Positions 16,055-25,380 are shown, counted from the stretch's first letter. The stretch: DNA of 64,000 nucleotides from Salinicoccus halitifaciens (GCF_021026095.1 NZ_JAJNCU010000003.1:62001-126000), one strand, 5' to 3'. Made by a program: numbers and translations. Notes: generated by a model from the letters alone, not told the origin.

Positions 16055-16822
16055 TTACATTTCCGTCTTATTGAAGATGAGTATCGACAAAACAATCATC
16101 AAAACAGATGAAATGATAGTCACGATCACAGCCGGGATGATATCCCCTATTTCGAGCTCGCCGTGCACCAGCGCCATATTGCTGCCGATCAGATACTGAG
16201 GCAGGAATTCTGCGATATCCGGATGGATGCCCGCAATCATCATGATGATCACTGCGGTGAGCACCGTGATGAGCACACCCGGAAAACTCGACCTGAACAC
16301 TGCGGATGCCGCCATGATCAAAGTGATGAGGAATACCCCGAACAGCCACGTCAAACCGAAGGCCCAGAAGAGATTAAGAACTTCGTCATCCCAGTAATAG
16401 ATCGTGTACAAATACGTAATCAAGGCACTGATCACAAATGCCACAGTCCATGCCAGTGCAGCAAATACAGCCTTCACGAGTATGATGTTATATTTCTTGA
16501 GCCCCTTGGTGATGAGGTTGATCAGCGTATTCCTGCTGAACTCATGGGTCAGTATGCTGCCGAAGATGATGACAAGTATGACGAGCCCCATCTGATTAGC
16601 ATTGCTGAAGAACTGGCTGTAGGAATCGAAGGCGGATACCGGCGGCAGTTCAAATGCGATGCCGGAATCCTCCATGACGGCTTCCAGTATATCCGGCATG
16701 AGCAGCGCCGTCAGCGGACTTACGACCCCGATGATCATGAAGACGATGATAAGGGCGAACAGCTTGAAGTTTCTGATGGACTCTATGGCCTCTTTTTTGA
16801 AGAGCGCCTTCACCTGGCTCAT
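16055..16822 (-). CDS. ABC-2 type exporter permease
   Basis: A 255-residue membrane protein with six hydrophobic segments and a long extracytoplasmic loop after the first, the plan of ABC-2 permeases such as YxlG. The ATG overlaps the stop of the ATPase gene by four bases and is preceded by GGAGGTG, so the two are translationally coupled. It forms the membrane channel of the exporter encoded by this operon. Substrate unknown. Confidence 0.85.
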   Translation of the reverse strand: MSQVKALFKKEAIESIRNFKLFALIIVFMIIGVVSPLTALLMPDILEAVMEDSGIAFELPPVSAFDSYSQFFSNANQMGLVILVIIFGSILTHEFSRNTLINLITKGLKKYNIILVKAVFAALAWTVAFVISALITYLYTIYYWDDEVLNLFWAFGLTWLFGVFLITLIMAASAVFRSSFPGVLITVLTAVIIMMIAGIHPDIAEFLPQYLIGSNMALVHGELEIGDIIPAVIVTIISSVLMIVLSILIFNKTEM

Positions 16823-17697
16823 GACGTCACCTCCAGGTATACATCCTCAAGTGTCTTCCTCTCCCTGACGAGTTGATCCGGGTAGACATGATGACTGTTG
16901 AGCAGCTGGTAGACCTCTTCAAGTGTGCAGCCGGTGATGCGGTACATGTTATCAGCCATCCGCTCCAGAATGAGGTCACCGGCGAGCCTGTTGCGTTCTT
17001 CCGGGGTGAGTTTCACTACGATGCCTTTGTCACCAAAATTCCCATCCTTCAGGTCGATTTCCTGTACAAGTTTCCCTTCATACAAAATACCGGCCTTATC
17101 ACAGATGCGCTCCACATCGGATAATATATGCGTTGAAAAGACGACCGTCGTTTCGCCTTTGACCTGGTGCAGTATATTCAGTATTTCTTTCCGGCCTTTC
17201 GGATCGAGCGCACTCGTCGGCTCGTCACAGATCAGCAGCTTCGGCCGGTTGATCAGCGCCTGGGCGATCCCGAGCCGCTGCTTCATGCCGCGTGAATAGG
17301 CCTTGATTCTTTTTTCCACGCCCTGCAGACCGACGAGTTCAAGCAGATGGTCGATGCGCGCTTTCCTATCGGCTTTTTTAATACCTGTGATTTCAGCACA
17401 CAATTCCAAGTATTCCCCTGCATTCATATAAGCATAAAATTCGGGTACATCCGGCAGAAAGCCGATATGCCTGTTCGTTGACGTGTTCCCGAAGACGACC
17501 TTTTCACCGTTGACATGAATCTCCCCCGAATCCTGCTTCAGCAGGCCGAGAACCATCTTCATCGTCGTTGTTTTTCCGGAACCGTTGTTGCCGATGAAGC
17601 CGTAAATCGTATTCTCCTCGACCACGAGGTCCAGGCCGCCTATCACTTTATTGTCCCTGAAGGATTTGTGCAGATCATCAATTTTCAGGATGCTCAT
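16819..17697 (-). CDS. ABC exporter ATP-binding protein
   Basis: A 292-residue ABC ATPase. Walker A GNNGSGKTT lies at residues 36-44, the signature YSRGMKQRLGIAQAL at about 138-152 and Walker B LLICDEPTSALDP at about 159-171. It is of the type that pairs with ABC-2 permeases for drug, bacteriocin or lipid export. Start ATG is 1 base after the stop of the PLDc_N-type gene; the spacing to GGAG is 10 bases. It is third of the four-gene operon XRE regulator, PLDc_N-type protein, ATPase, permease. Confidence 0.9.
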   Translation of the reverse strand: MSILKIDDLHKSFRDNKVIGGLDLVVEENTIYGFIGNNGSGKTTTMKMVLGLLKQDSGEIHVNGEKVVFGNTSTNRHIGFLPDVPEFYAYMNAGEYLELCAEITGIKKADRKARIDHLLELVGLQGVEKRIKAYSRGMKQRLGIAQALINRPKLLICDEPTSALDPKGRKEILNILHQVKGETTVVFSTHILSDVERICDKAGILYEGKLVQEIDLKDGNFGDKGIVVKLTPEERNRLAGDLILERMADNMYRITGCTLEEVYQLLNSHHVYPDQLVRERKTLEDVYLEVTS

Positions 17698-17698
17698 A

Positions 17699-17896
17699 TC
17701 ACCGGCGCTCCAGGACGAAGTAGAGTATCGGGCCGATCAGATTGAACAGGATGATGATGAGCACCCAGACCGGTTTGTTCAAGTATCTGAAAGTCTGCTG
17801 CCTGATCGCCATCACAAGGGCTGTGATCATGAGGATCAGCTGGAGCGCTGCAAGCGGGATGAGGAATGGCAGAAGCTCATTGATTTCATTATTCAT
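17699..17896 (-). CDS. Small PLDc_N-type membrane protein (YxlE-like)
   Basis: A 65-residue protein with two transmembrane helices and the PLDc_N pattern, ending NKPVWVLIIILFNLIGPILY. It is related to YxlE of Bacillus subtilis, also encoded next to an ABC-2 exporter (yxlF-yxlG). Start is ATG at 17896 with GGAGGCG upstream, inside the end of the regulator gene; a longer frame reading back into that gene is rejected. Probably an accessory subunit of the exporter; its biochemical role is unknown. Confidence 0.75.
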   Translation of the reverse strand: MNNEINELLPFLIPLAALQLILMITALVMAIRQQTFRYLNKPVWVLIIILFNLIGPILYFVLERR

Positions 17897-18992
17897 TTTT
17901 TTCGCCTCCGATATATTTTTTAAGGTTATGGACGATGTTTTTAAAGCTGATGTCATCTTTGTATGCTGAAAAGACTGCACTGTTTTCGACGACATCGATC
18001 AGCTGCTCTTTGGCCAGGCCGATTTTAACCGGGGCGTCCCTGCCCGTGTCGATATCCGCGATCCACTGATCCACTTCGGAGAAGAATTCATCCCCGTGGA
18101 TATAGTATTCTTTGAATAGATTCTTCACACATTCCTGAAATTCCCTCAAATAAAACAGGCATTGCTCTTTATCATGAACGTATTTCATCGCAGCAGCCAG
18201 GTAGAAGTTCAAAATGGAATTCGGATGCAGGGACTTCATGTTGAAAGTCCGGTCAAGCCCCGAACCTCTTTCAATCACTCCATCCAGATCATCATAGAGG
18301 CCGGAGTGCAGAAGCATCGTCAAATCATTCATCATATATATGACGCCCTCATATATTTGGATCTGCAGCGTCGATTTCGCTTTTTCAGGCTCGTTCATCA
18401 GCAGATATGATTGTGCCAGCACCGAACTGACCGGCAGCTTTGGAAGATTGAAGTCCTTCAGCAGTTCGCTCGCCTCCCCTGGCTGCTCTTTCATGATCAG
18501 GATCACGGCCTTGTAGAAGACCATCTCCTCCTTCAGGTGGAGCGACTCTGAAAACTCAAGCACTCTTCCGATGTAAGTTTCGGCAAGTTCGAGGACCGGA
18601 TCTTTATCTTCAGTGAAATTGACATGGTTGATCAGCAGTTTGATCATTGCGGAAAGGAATGGATAACAGTTATAATACCTTTTTGAATAGCTCCGCACCC
18701 TGCCGAGCACAGCCTCGAAATCTTCACTGCTGAAAGCTTCCGCAAACTCATTGTAGATCTGCCTGATCTGCGATTTGTTGAGGTCCGGGGAAAAACCGAC
18801 CAGCTCATCGAGCGAGATATCAAACAGCACCGAGAGCTCGCCGAGGTAACCGATATCGGGGATCGAGTGCCCCTTCTCCCATTTCGAGACCGCCGCCTTG
18901 CTGATATTCAGGAATTCCGCAAGTTCATTTTGGGTGAAGCCGATCCTCTTCCTGTGTGAAAGTATATTTTGACTGATGTTCATCTCTGACAT
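17889..18992 (-). CDS. XRE-family regulator with helical sensor domain
   Basis: A 367-residue protein with an N-terminal helix-turn-helix of the XRE/Cro type (about residues 5-60, including GFTQNELAEFLNISKAAVSKWE split by a turn). A long all-helical C-terminal region resembles the TPR-like sensor of Rgg/PlcR-type regulators. It is the first gene of the operon and overlaps the small membrane protein by 8 bases, so it most likely controls the exporter. AGGGGGTG precedes the ATG. The ligand, possibly a peptide, is unknown. Confidence 0.82.
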   Translation of the reverse strand: MSEMNISQNILSHRKRIGFTQNELAEFLNISKAAVSKWEKGHSIPDIGYLGELSVLFDISLDELVGFSPDLNKSQIRQIYNEFAEAFSSEDFEAVLGRVRSYSKRYYNCYPFLSAMIKLLINHVNFTEDKDPVLELAETYIGRVLEFSESLHLKEEMVFYKAVILIMKEQPGEASELLKDFNLPKLPVSSVLAQSYLLMNEPEKAKSTLQIQIYEGVIYMMNDLTMLLHSGLYDDLDGVIERGSGLDRTFNMKSLHPNSILNFYLAAAMKYVHDKEQCLFYLREFQECVKNLFKEYYIHGDEFFSEVDQWIADIDTGRDAPVKIGLAKEQLIDVVENSAVFSAYKDDISFKNIVHNLKKYIGGEKNE

Positions 18993-19261
18993 ACCGCACC
19001 CCCTTTAAGTCCATTTTATATCGGATGTCTTTGATTATATATTACTTCTTTAGTTACTTTTATGCATAAAAGTCAACTGTTGGTTGATTCGTTCCATGGA
19101 TGATTTAAAAGTTTTAATATCACTGTCATGGTTAAAGCAAACCGCCGGTTGGAATAAAATATCCCGGAGATGTTATAATCAAAAAGCTTACATACCGGAA
19201 GGTTGTTATAACTGATTCCGCTGATACAGATTTCAATATACAATAACGGAGGATCGAACAC

Positions 19262-19741
19262 ATGGGTATTCTGCATGTACTGAAGCTGAGCCTCGCGGCA
19301 CCGTCCCGGCGGGCCGTTTTTCAATTGAACCGTGTGAAGACAAAACATTTTTTCGGATACATACTTTTCCTGCTTCTGCTGATATTTCTGCCGAACGGCA
19401 TCCAGCTGATCGCTGATTCCGTCAGCCGCGGCAGATTCGCACAGGAATATCTGATCATCCTGATACTGTACCCGTCGCTCGTCATACTTTTCGGCATTCT
19501 TGCGATATCATTCCTGGCATCGCTCGGCCTGCTGTTCAGGTGGCTGACAGGCAGAAAACTGGTCTATCCTCTCCTTTGGAGGATGACGGTCTATGCCCTG
19601 ACGTATCCGGTCATCATCTTCACCATACTGGAGTTGTTTGATATCACATTCCCCTACATGGGGCTTCTATTGCTCATATTATTCATCATCATTTATTTCG
19701 GGATGATCCTTGCCTATCCCAAGGCCAGGAAAAGAACTTGA
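19262..19741 (+). CDS. DUF1189-like membrane protein of unknown function
   Basis: A 159-residue membrane protein. The N-terminal segment (KLSLAAPSRRAVFQLNRVKT, then a hydrophobic helix) resembles DUF1189 proteins, which begin with a similar amphipathic stretch before four or more transmembrane helices; four to five are visible here. GGAGG lies 9 bases before the ATG. It is monocistronic with a strong terminator. An upstream TATAAT at 19174-19179 is a plausible -10, but the -35 spacing is poor. Function unknown. Confidence 0.6.
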   Translation: MGILHVLKLSLAAPSRRAVFQLNRVKTKHFFGYILFLLLLIFLPNGIQLIADSVSRGRFAQEYLIILILYPSLVILFGILAISFLASLGLLFRWLTGRKLVYPLLWRMTVYALTYPVIIFTILELFDITFPYMGLLLLILFIIIYFGMILAYPKARKRT

Positions 19742-19748
19742 ACATTTG

Positions 19749-19786
19749 AATGCGCCTGCCCCGTATTACCGGGACAGGCGCATTTT
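19749..19786. terminator. Terminator after the DUF1189-like gene
   Basis: AATGCGCCTG(C)CCCG pairs with CGGGACAGGCGCATT, followed by TTTTTTA. It lies between convergent genes and may serve both. Confidence 0.9.
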
Positions 19787-19804
19787 TTATTGGGAATTCA
19801 AAGA

Positions 19805-21310
19805 TCAATGCAGGCGCCGGATGCTGTATTTCTCGACCATGGCGCGTATATCTTCAATATTTTCAGGTTTTACGGCAACTGAAATGTGGCCGTCCGGACG
19901 GATCAGATATACCGAATCCTCCTCTATCCCCGCGTCTTCGAAGGATTCTTCCCAAGGCAGATGAAAGAGCTCAAAGCCCGTCTCTTCTGCAAGGGCTGCA
20001 ACTTCCTCACTCATTTCCCCATATACATGGAGCTGCCAGTCGAGGGAATTTAAGGGCCGGAAGTTGTTCACTTCACCGCGGCCGGTCCACGGCAGGCGGT
20101 CGCCGCCCTTCACTTTGACGGCTGCGCCTTCACTGAGGTCACTTTCCCGGTATTCGACATGTATTTGTGAAATCGTCCGGAAAAGCCGGTCCTTCATATT
20201 GCTGAAACGGAGGATCCGGGGGATGAACACGGGGATTACAAAATTCCTCAGGCGCTGCTTGTTCACTATGAAGTTGAACATCCGGTCGGTCGTCTGCAGA
20301 AGCGTATGTGCGAATTTGATGCGCTCTGCTTCGTACGTATCAAGGATTTCTTCTGCAGCCCGCCCTTTCAGGACCGCGCTCAGCTTCCAAGATAAATTCA
20401 CTGCATCGCCGATTCCGGTGTTCATCCCCTGCCCGCCGGCGGGGCTGTGTATATGGCCGGCATCCCCGACGAGGAATACCCGCCCCTTCCTGAAGGACTC
20501 CGCCACGCGGTGATGCGATCGGTAGGAGGAATACCAGTTCACCTGTTCAATCTTGACCGGGAGGACGCTCTCTGCATAAGCAGTCATACCGGAAAAATCT
20601 TCAGGTGCCTTACCATCCTCCATATATTCATCGGGGATCAGGCCGATCAGCCTGACCTGATCCATCGTCCTGATCGGGAAACCGAGGCAGAAGTTCTCTT
20701 CGTGGAAACCGACTGCCGGATTCTCAAGAAATGTCCCATTTTCCACATCCGCCACAAAGAACACAGGGTCGTATGTGCCTCCGGTGAAATCGATGTCCAG
20801 CGCTTTCCTTACAGTGCTGGATGCACCGTCGCAGCCGCACAGATAGGCAAAATTTTCGGTCACTGTACCTTCCGGTGTCTCCATTTCAACCTCAACCGTC
20901 TCCCCATCATCTTTGAAGTTTTTCAATTCATGCTGCCATTTCACTTCATGCCCCGCCTCATGCAGGGCATCCACAAGAATCTCCTCATGGAGATCCTGCG
21001 GCAGTATCAGGATATATGGAAATTCGCTGAGGTCCTGCCCGATCAGCCCGAGCGGGATATCAGCCAGATGGTTTTTATTCCTGAAAAAATTGACTTTGTT
21101 GACGATCATGCCGTTGATGACGATTTTGTTGGCGATGCCCAGCTGTTCATAGAACTCGAGCGTCCTGGCATGGACGGCCATCGCGCGCGAAGTCGTCCCG
21201 GGCCCATCATCTTTGTCTATGATGGTGAACGGGATGCCCTGCCTGGCGAAAGACAGTGCGAGTACAAGCCCGCTCGGTCCGGCCCCGGATATCAAAACCT
21301 TTTCTTCCAT
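19805..21310 (-). CDS. FAD-dependent aromatic-type monooxygenase
   Basis: A 501-residue group A flavoprotein monooxygenase (UbiH/PheA/TfdB class). The FAD loop GAGPSGL is at residues 9-15 and the second FAD motif GDAGHIHSPAGGQGMNTGI at about 287-305. The C-terminal segment resembles the thioredoxin-like tail of phenol hydroxylase-type members. Such enzymes hydroxylate aromatic rings with NAD(P)H and O2. Start is ATG at 21310, seven bases after GGGAGG; the upstream in-frame ATG lies before this site. It is a single gene with no aromatic catabolic operon around it, so the substrate is unknown. Confidence 0.85.
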   Translation of the reverse strand: MEEKVLISGAGPSGLVLALSFARQGIPFTIIDKDDGPGTTSRAMAVHARTLEFYEQLGIANKIVINGMIVNKVNFFRNKNHLADIPLGLIGQDLSEFPYILILPQDLHEEILVDALHEAGHEVKWQHELKNFKDDGETVEVEMETPEGTVTENFAYLCGCDGASSTVRKALDIDFTGGTYDPVFFVADVENGTFLENPAVGFHEENFCLGFPIRTMDQVRLIGLIPDEYMEDGKAPEDFSGMTAYAESVLPVKIEQVNWYSSYRSHHRVAESFRKGRVFLVGDAGHIHSPAGGQGMNTGIGDAVNLSWKLSAVLKGRAAEEILDTYEAERIKFAHTLLQTTDRMFNFIVNKQRLRNFVIPVFIPRILRFSNMKDRLFRTISQIHVEYRESDLSEGAAVKVKGGDRLPWTGRGEVNNFRPLNSLDWQLHVYGEMSEEVAALAEETGFELFHLPWEESFEDAGIEEDSVYLIRPDGHISVAVKPENIEDIRAMVEKYSIRRLH

Positions 21311-21508
21311 ATCAATACCTCCCTGTATCACTCATTCCTTCTCTCTGATTTCTTACTACATCCATACCCGTCATATGAAAAGTTAACAGTACAGGATTTC
21401 CAGGCGCCGAAATTGCTGAAACATTTTGACAATTATATGCAACAACTATACAATTCAAGTATACTAAGTTTTTTATTTTCACTATATAAGCATGAAGGAG
21501 GAATTCCA

Positions 21509-22291
21509 ATGGCTGATCAGGAAAAAAAGTTTTCAAGACGTGATTTCCTTAAGACTTCCGGGGTCGCGGCAGGCGGTATCGTCGGCGGTGCCATGTTCGG
21601 AGGTGTAGTCGGCAGCCTCTACAGCTCCCAGGATGACACCCAGACGGCTGAACCCGGCACAGAGACTGAAGGCGAAACTGCATCGTCCGACGGTGAACCC
21701 CTGGATGACGCACGGACTTACTTCAGCAGACGTGAAGATTTTGAAACTCTTGCAGCGGCGACGGAAAGGATTTACCCGGAAGATGATAATGGGCCCGGCG
21801 CCATCGAACTCGGTGCACCTTATTTCATCGACAGGCAATGCAATGAATTCTGGGGCAGGAATGCCAGGGAATATATGATGGGGCCTTTCGACTATACGGC
21901 TTCGGCGACGCACGGCTATCAGGCGAAGATCACACGCGCCGAAATGCTGCTGAACGGTGTGCGCCGCATGCGTGAACTCAGTCTGGAAGACCACGACGAT
22001 GAATTTTACAACCTGGATGAAGATACGCAGATCAGTATTCTGGAAGATTTTGAATCCGGTGATGTGGATGTGCCGGGCGCGGCTCCTGGCGACTTCTTCA
22101 ATCTGCTCCGCAGCATGACGATCCAGGGTGTCTACGCGGATCCCGTCTACGGCGGCAACCGGGACTATGGCGGCTGGCGCATGATACAGTTCCCTGGACC
22201 ACGCATGGGCTGGACGAATGAAATCGAATCGGAGGAATTTCAGGAGATAGAACCTGAAGGCCTGCGCACTTATCAAGGAGGAGGAATGTAG
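21509..22291 (+). CDS. Gluconate 2-dehydrogenase subunit 3 family protein (Tat-exported)
   Basis: A 260-residue small subunit of a membrane-side polyol/sugar-acid dehydrogenase. The twin-arginine motif SRRDFLK lies at residues 9-15, followed by a Gly/Ala-rich helix (VAAGGIVGGAMFGGVVG) typical of a Tat signal. The remainder matches the gluconate 2-dehydrogenase subunit 3 fold (AAATERIYPEDD, GAPYFID, and the final GGWRMIQFPGPRMGW). Start is ATG at 21509, nine bases after GGAGG; the much longer open frame upstream is antisense to the monooxygenase. It ends directly against the GMC gene and is needed for its export. Confidence 0.9.
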   Translation: MADQEKKFSRRDFLKTSGVAAGGIVGGAMFGGVVGSLYSSQDDTQTAEPGTETEGETASSDGEPLDDARTYFSRREDFETLAAATERIYPEDDNGPGAIELGAPYFIDRQCNEFWGRNAREYMMGPFDYTASATHGYQAKITRAEMLLNGVRRMRELSLEDHDDEFYNLDEDTQISILEDFESGDVDVPGAAPGDFFNLLRSMTIQGVYADPVYGGNRDYGGWRMIQFPGPRMGWTNEIESEEFQEIEPEGLRTYQGGGM

Positions 22292-24049
22292 ATGGCTGAA
22301 GAACTGGACAGAGTCGACGTTGTCGTCGTCGGTACCGGATGGGCCGGCGGCGTGGTCAGTGCAGAACTCGCGAAAGCAGGAAAGAATGTCGTCGCCCTTG
22401 AAAAGGGGGAGGAAAAAGTCCGCAGCGACTATATCGGTGTGAAGGATGAACTGAGGTTCGACAACCGTTACGACATCATGCAGAACTTAAAAGGTGACAC
22501 GGTGACTTCAAGGAATGAAATCGATGAGACCGCACTCCCGATCCGCTCACCGCAGACGATGCAGATTGGCATCGACACAGGTGGTGCAAGCGTGCACTGG
22601 GCAGGTGCGACATACCGCTACTGGCCGTATGAATTTGAAATGCGCAGCCAGACCATCGAACGTTACGGGGAGGATAAGATTCCTGAAGATATGAACCTGC
22701 AGGACTGGGGCATTACATACGAAGAGATGGAGCCCTATTATGAGCAGTGGGAATATATGGCGGGCATCGGCGGTGAGCAGGATCCGCTCGCACCCGAGCG
22801 CAACCGTCCTTGGCCGAACCCGCCGATGAAAGAAACGCCGTCACTCAGGCTCTTCAAGGACGCGGCGACCAACCTCGGGCTGCACCCTTATCAGCTTGCC
22901 GCAGGGAACATGACGGAGAACTATGAAAATCCGGACGGTGAACAGCTCAATGCCTGCATGTACTGCTCCTACTGTACAAGGCACGGCTGCGACTTTGATG
23001 CGAAGTCGGATCCGATCGCGACGGTGATCAAGACGGCCAACCGCCATGACAACTTTGAATTGAGGCACAAGGCGAACGTGAGACGTGTGCTGTATGACGA
23101 GGATGAAAATATGGCGACAGGCGTCCTTTATGTGGATGAAAACACCGGCCTTGAATATGAACAGCCTGCGGATGTGGTCGTGCTTGCAGCATTCGCATTC
23201 GCGAACAACCGCCTTCTGATGCTGTCAGGCATCGGGGAACAATACGATCCTGAGACAAGGGAAGGCACGCTCGGCCGCAACTTCAACGGCCAGTACAACC
23301 ATGCGTTCCACGGGGCGACCGGTTATTTCGAGAATGAAAAGTTCAACCTGTACATGGGGGCAGGTGCGCTTGGTGCGACATTGAGCGATTATGCCGCGGA
23401 CAACTTCGACCACACGGATCTCGACTTCCTCGGCGGCGGGGCAATCGAGCTCAGGCAGTACGGCTACGCCGCCATCACCAGCAGCGGCAACCTGCCGGAA
23501 GGCACACCGAGCTGGGGCAGGGAGTATAAGGATACATCGCTGAAATATGCATACCGTACCTTGACCATCTGGTATACGGCGAATGCGATGTCCTACTGGC
23601 ACAACTATGTGGACCTCGACCCGACCTACACCGACGAGTACGGTGATCCGCTGCTCCGCGTCACATATAAATTCGGTGACAACGAGAGGAATATCGGGGA
23701 GTTCGGCATCGAGAGATGCACAGAGATCATGGAAGAGATGGGTGCAGACATCGTCGAGCCCGGAACCATGCCCGAGGAGTTCAACCACGTCTATACGGGC
23801 GGACATTACACCGGCGGTGTCGTGATGGGCGACGACCCTGAAACTTCGGTCGTCAACAGCTACCTTCAGATGTGGGATGTCGACAACCTGTTTGTAGTGG
23901 GCGGCTCGGCATTCCCTCAGCACGGCGGACACCATCCGACGCCGACGATCGGGGCACTCGCCTACCGTGCCGCTGAAGGCATCCTGATGTATATGGATGA
24001 AGAAGAGGGCCAGCTGGTTCAGGCGAACAGAAAAAGCAACCTGATATGA
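22292..24049 (+). CDS. GMC-family flavoprotein, gluconate 2-dehydrogenase large subunit type
   Basis: A 585-residue GMC oxidoreductase. The FAD loop GTGWAGG is at residues 14-20, and the C-terminal GG(H)HPTPTIGALAYRA block contains the catalytic-site residues. A cysteine cluster C222-x2-C225-x2-C228-x4-C233 is characteristic of the membrane dehydrogenase branch and may bind an iron-sulfur cluster. It has no signal peptide and is expected to travel through Tat with subunit 3. The ATG follows the upstream stop without a gap and GGAGGAGG lies 6 bases before it. The usual cytochrome c subunit is not encoded here. The sugar substrate is unknown. Confidence 0.9.
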   Translation: MAEELDRVDVVVVGTGWAGGVVSAELAKAGKNVVALEKGEEKVRSDYIGVKDELRFDNRYDIMQNLKGDTVTSRNEIDETALPIRSPQTMQIGIDTGGASVHWAGATYRYWPYEFEMRSQTIERYGEDKIPEDMNLQDWGITYEEMEPYYEQWEYMAGIGGEQDPLAPERNRPWPNPPMKETPSLRLFKDAATNLGLHPYQLAAGNMTENYENPDGEQLNACMYCSYCTRHGCDFDAKSDPIATVIKTANRHDNFELRHKANVRRVLYDEDENMATGVLYVDENTGLEYEQPADVVVLAAFAFANNRLLMLSGIGEQYDPETREGTLGRNFNGQYNHAFHGATGYFENEKFNLYMGAGALGATLSDYAADNFDHTDLDFLGGGAIELRQYGYAAITSSGNLPEGTPSWGREYKDTSLKYAYRTLTIWYTANAMSYWHNYVDLDPTYTDEYGDPLLRVTYKFGDNERNIGEFGIERCTEIMEEMGADIVEPGTMPEEFNHVYTGGHYTGGVVMGDDPETSVVNSYLQMWDVDNLFVVGGSAFPQHGGHHPTPTIGALAYRAAEGILMYMDEEEGQLVQANRKSNLI

Positions 24050-24059
24050 TAAAATAAGA

Positions 24060-24087
24060 AAATCCTTTGACTCGAGTCAAAGGATTT
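24060..24087. terminator. Bidirectional terminator between the GMC and msrA genes
   Basis: AAATCCTTTGACTC pairs perfectly with GAGTCAAAGGATTT. The stem contains the last codons and the TGA stop of msrA. Confidence 0.88.
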
Positions 24088-24571
24088 TTTCATTTCTATA
24101 TTTATTTAACAGTCCCGCAGGTATATGGCAATAATCATCAGGATGCTTATCGAGCCTGTCCTGATGTTCTTCTGCACTTCTTACATAATTTTTAAGCGGC
24201 AGGACCTCCACCGCGATCCTCGCATGGTCTTCACGCATTTTGATGAAAACTTCCGCCCGCTTCAAGTGCGCCGGATCTTTACTGTAAAGCCCCGTCCTGT
24301 ACTTCTCTCCGATATCCTCACCCTGCCGGTTAACACTGTAAGGGTCGATGATCTCGAACAGGTGATCCATGAGTGCCTCGATTGAGATGAGCGACGGATC
24401 AAACACAGTTTTCACACATTCCGCGTAACCGTCATATTCACCTTCAAGTGAGCTTGTACTGCCGTTCGCCCTGCCGGCTTCCGTCGACACGACCCCGGGC
24501 AGTGTCTTTACGAAAGCCTGGACACCCCAAAGGCATCCCCCGGCGAGATATACTGTCTCCACGTCTTCCAC
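24077..24571 (-). CDS. msrA: Peptide-methionine (S)-S-oxide reductase MsrA-like
   Basis: A 164-residue MsrA, which repairs methionine S-sulfoxide in proteins. The active-site block is GGCLWGVQAF (canonical GCFWGxE), so the catalytic Cys is present but Phe is replaced by Leu and the usual Glu by Gln. Other family blocks (EAGRANG, VKTVFDP, DYCHIPAG) are present. The ORF starts with GTG at 24571, but that GTG abuts the AAGGGG site; the GTG at 24562, 8 bases after AGGGG, is a better start. It follows the YoaK-like gene by 10 bases, probably co-transcribed. The stop lies inside the terminator stem. Confidence 0.85.
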   Translation of the reverse strand: MEDVETVYLAGGCLWGVQAFVKTLPGVVSTEAGRANGSTSSLEGEYDGYAECVKTVFDPSLISIEALMDHLFEIIDPYSVNRQGEDIGEKYRTGLYSKDPAHLKRAEVFIKMREDHARIAVEVLPLKNYVRSAEEHQDRLDKHPDDYCHIPAGLLNKYRNEKIL

Positions 24572-24581
24572 CCCTTCGAAA

Positions 24582-25247
24582 TTAATCTTTTTTGATCAGC
24601 AGCCATACATAAAAAATAACATTGAGTAAAAATGCTGCCCATAGGTTCCACTGCTCACCGAAAAGCAGGATAAATGCCCCTGCACCGGCACCGACCATGA
24701 ATACAAGGAGCCCTGCAAGCAGTGTCACAAAGGTGGACAGGGCTGCTCTATCATTATGGAATATGGCAAGATAGAGGTTATTCATCATGTTTTTCGCATT
24801 GCCTGTCATGATGCCGTTGTTGATGCTCGTCGTCTGGATCTTACGGAAGACGGTCAGTTCATACCCGGCAAGCAGCCCCAGCAGAAAACCGAGCGCATAG
24901 GCACCGATGACATCCTGGAACAGTGCGACAAACATCAGGAAGACCATCTGGAGAAAGAGGTAAGTGCGGTACTTCCGCCATCCATGATCCTTAAAGCGCA
25001 TGACGATGCCCTGGGCCAGGAATGCACCGACGGCAAAACCGGCGAAGGATGCCACATGGACGACCGCTTCAAGAAAATCCCCTGAAAACAGCCTTGCCGA
25101 CATGACGACGATGTTGCCCGTCTGGGCGCTGGCGAAGAGGCCGTCCTGGGTGATGAAGGTGAAGGCATCAATGAACCCCATCAGAAAAATGGAAAAGACG
25201 GTGAGAACCGTCAATGTCTTATCATATTCGGTCCTTTCCTGTTTCAT
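24582..25247 (-). CDS. yoaK: YoaK-like DUF1275 membrane protein
   Basis: A 221-residue DUF1275 protein with six predicted transmembrane helices. The family segment GFIDAFTFI...FASAQTGNIV is visible at about residues 24-46. Start is ATG at 25247 with GGAGG six bases upstream rather than the ATG two codons earlier, which overlaps the ribosome site. It is upstream of msrA by 10 bases. Function is unknown; homologues are annotated only as membrane transporters of uncertain substrate. Confidence 0.85.
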   Translation of the reverse strand: MKQERTEYDKTLTVLTVFSIFLMGFIDAFTFITQDGLFASAQTGNIVVMSARLFSGDFLEAVVHVASFAGFAVGAFLAQGIVMRFKDHGWRKYRTYLFLQMVFLMFVALFQDVIGAYALGFLLGLLAGYELTVFRKIQTTSINNGIMTGNAKNMMNNLYLAIFHNDRAALSTFVTLLAGLLVFMVGAGAGAFILLFGEQWNLWAAFLLNVIFYVWLLIKKD

Positions 25248-25348
25248 GATCATCCTCCTGACTGGAAAAATGAGCGGGATTATACAATCAGTATACTTTG
25301 CCCTCCGATGCTGTACAACTTCATACCTTCCTTTTCCTGCGAAAAATA

Positions 25349-25376
25349 AAACACCCCTCCTTTGAGGAGGGGCGCT
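25349..25376 (-). terminator. Terminator of the sulfur/acsA operon
   Basis: GCGCCCCTCC pairs with GGAGGGGTGT on the reverse strand and is followed by TTTATTTTT, just past the acsA stop. Confidence 0.85.
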
Positions 25377-25380
25377 TCAT

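Noticed and set aside
19073..19348. 91-codon reverse ORF upstream of and overlapping the DUF1189-like gene
   Set aside because: No ribosome site or protein-like pattern; it is the complement of the promoter region and start of the real gene.
20447..21508. Long N-terminal extension of the gluconate dehydrogenase subunit 3 frame
   Set aside because: It is antisense to the flavin monooxygenase, while a Tat signal with a strong ribosome site starts at 21509.
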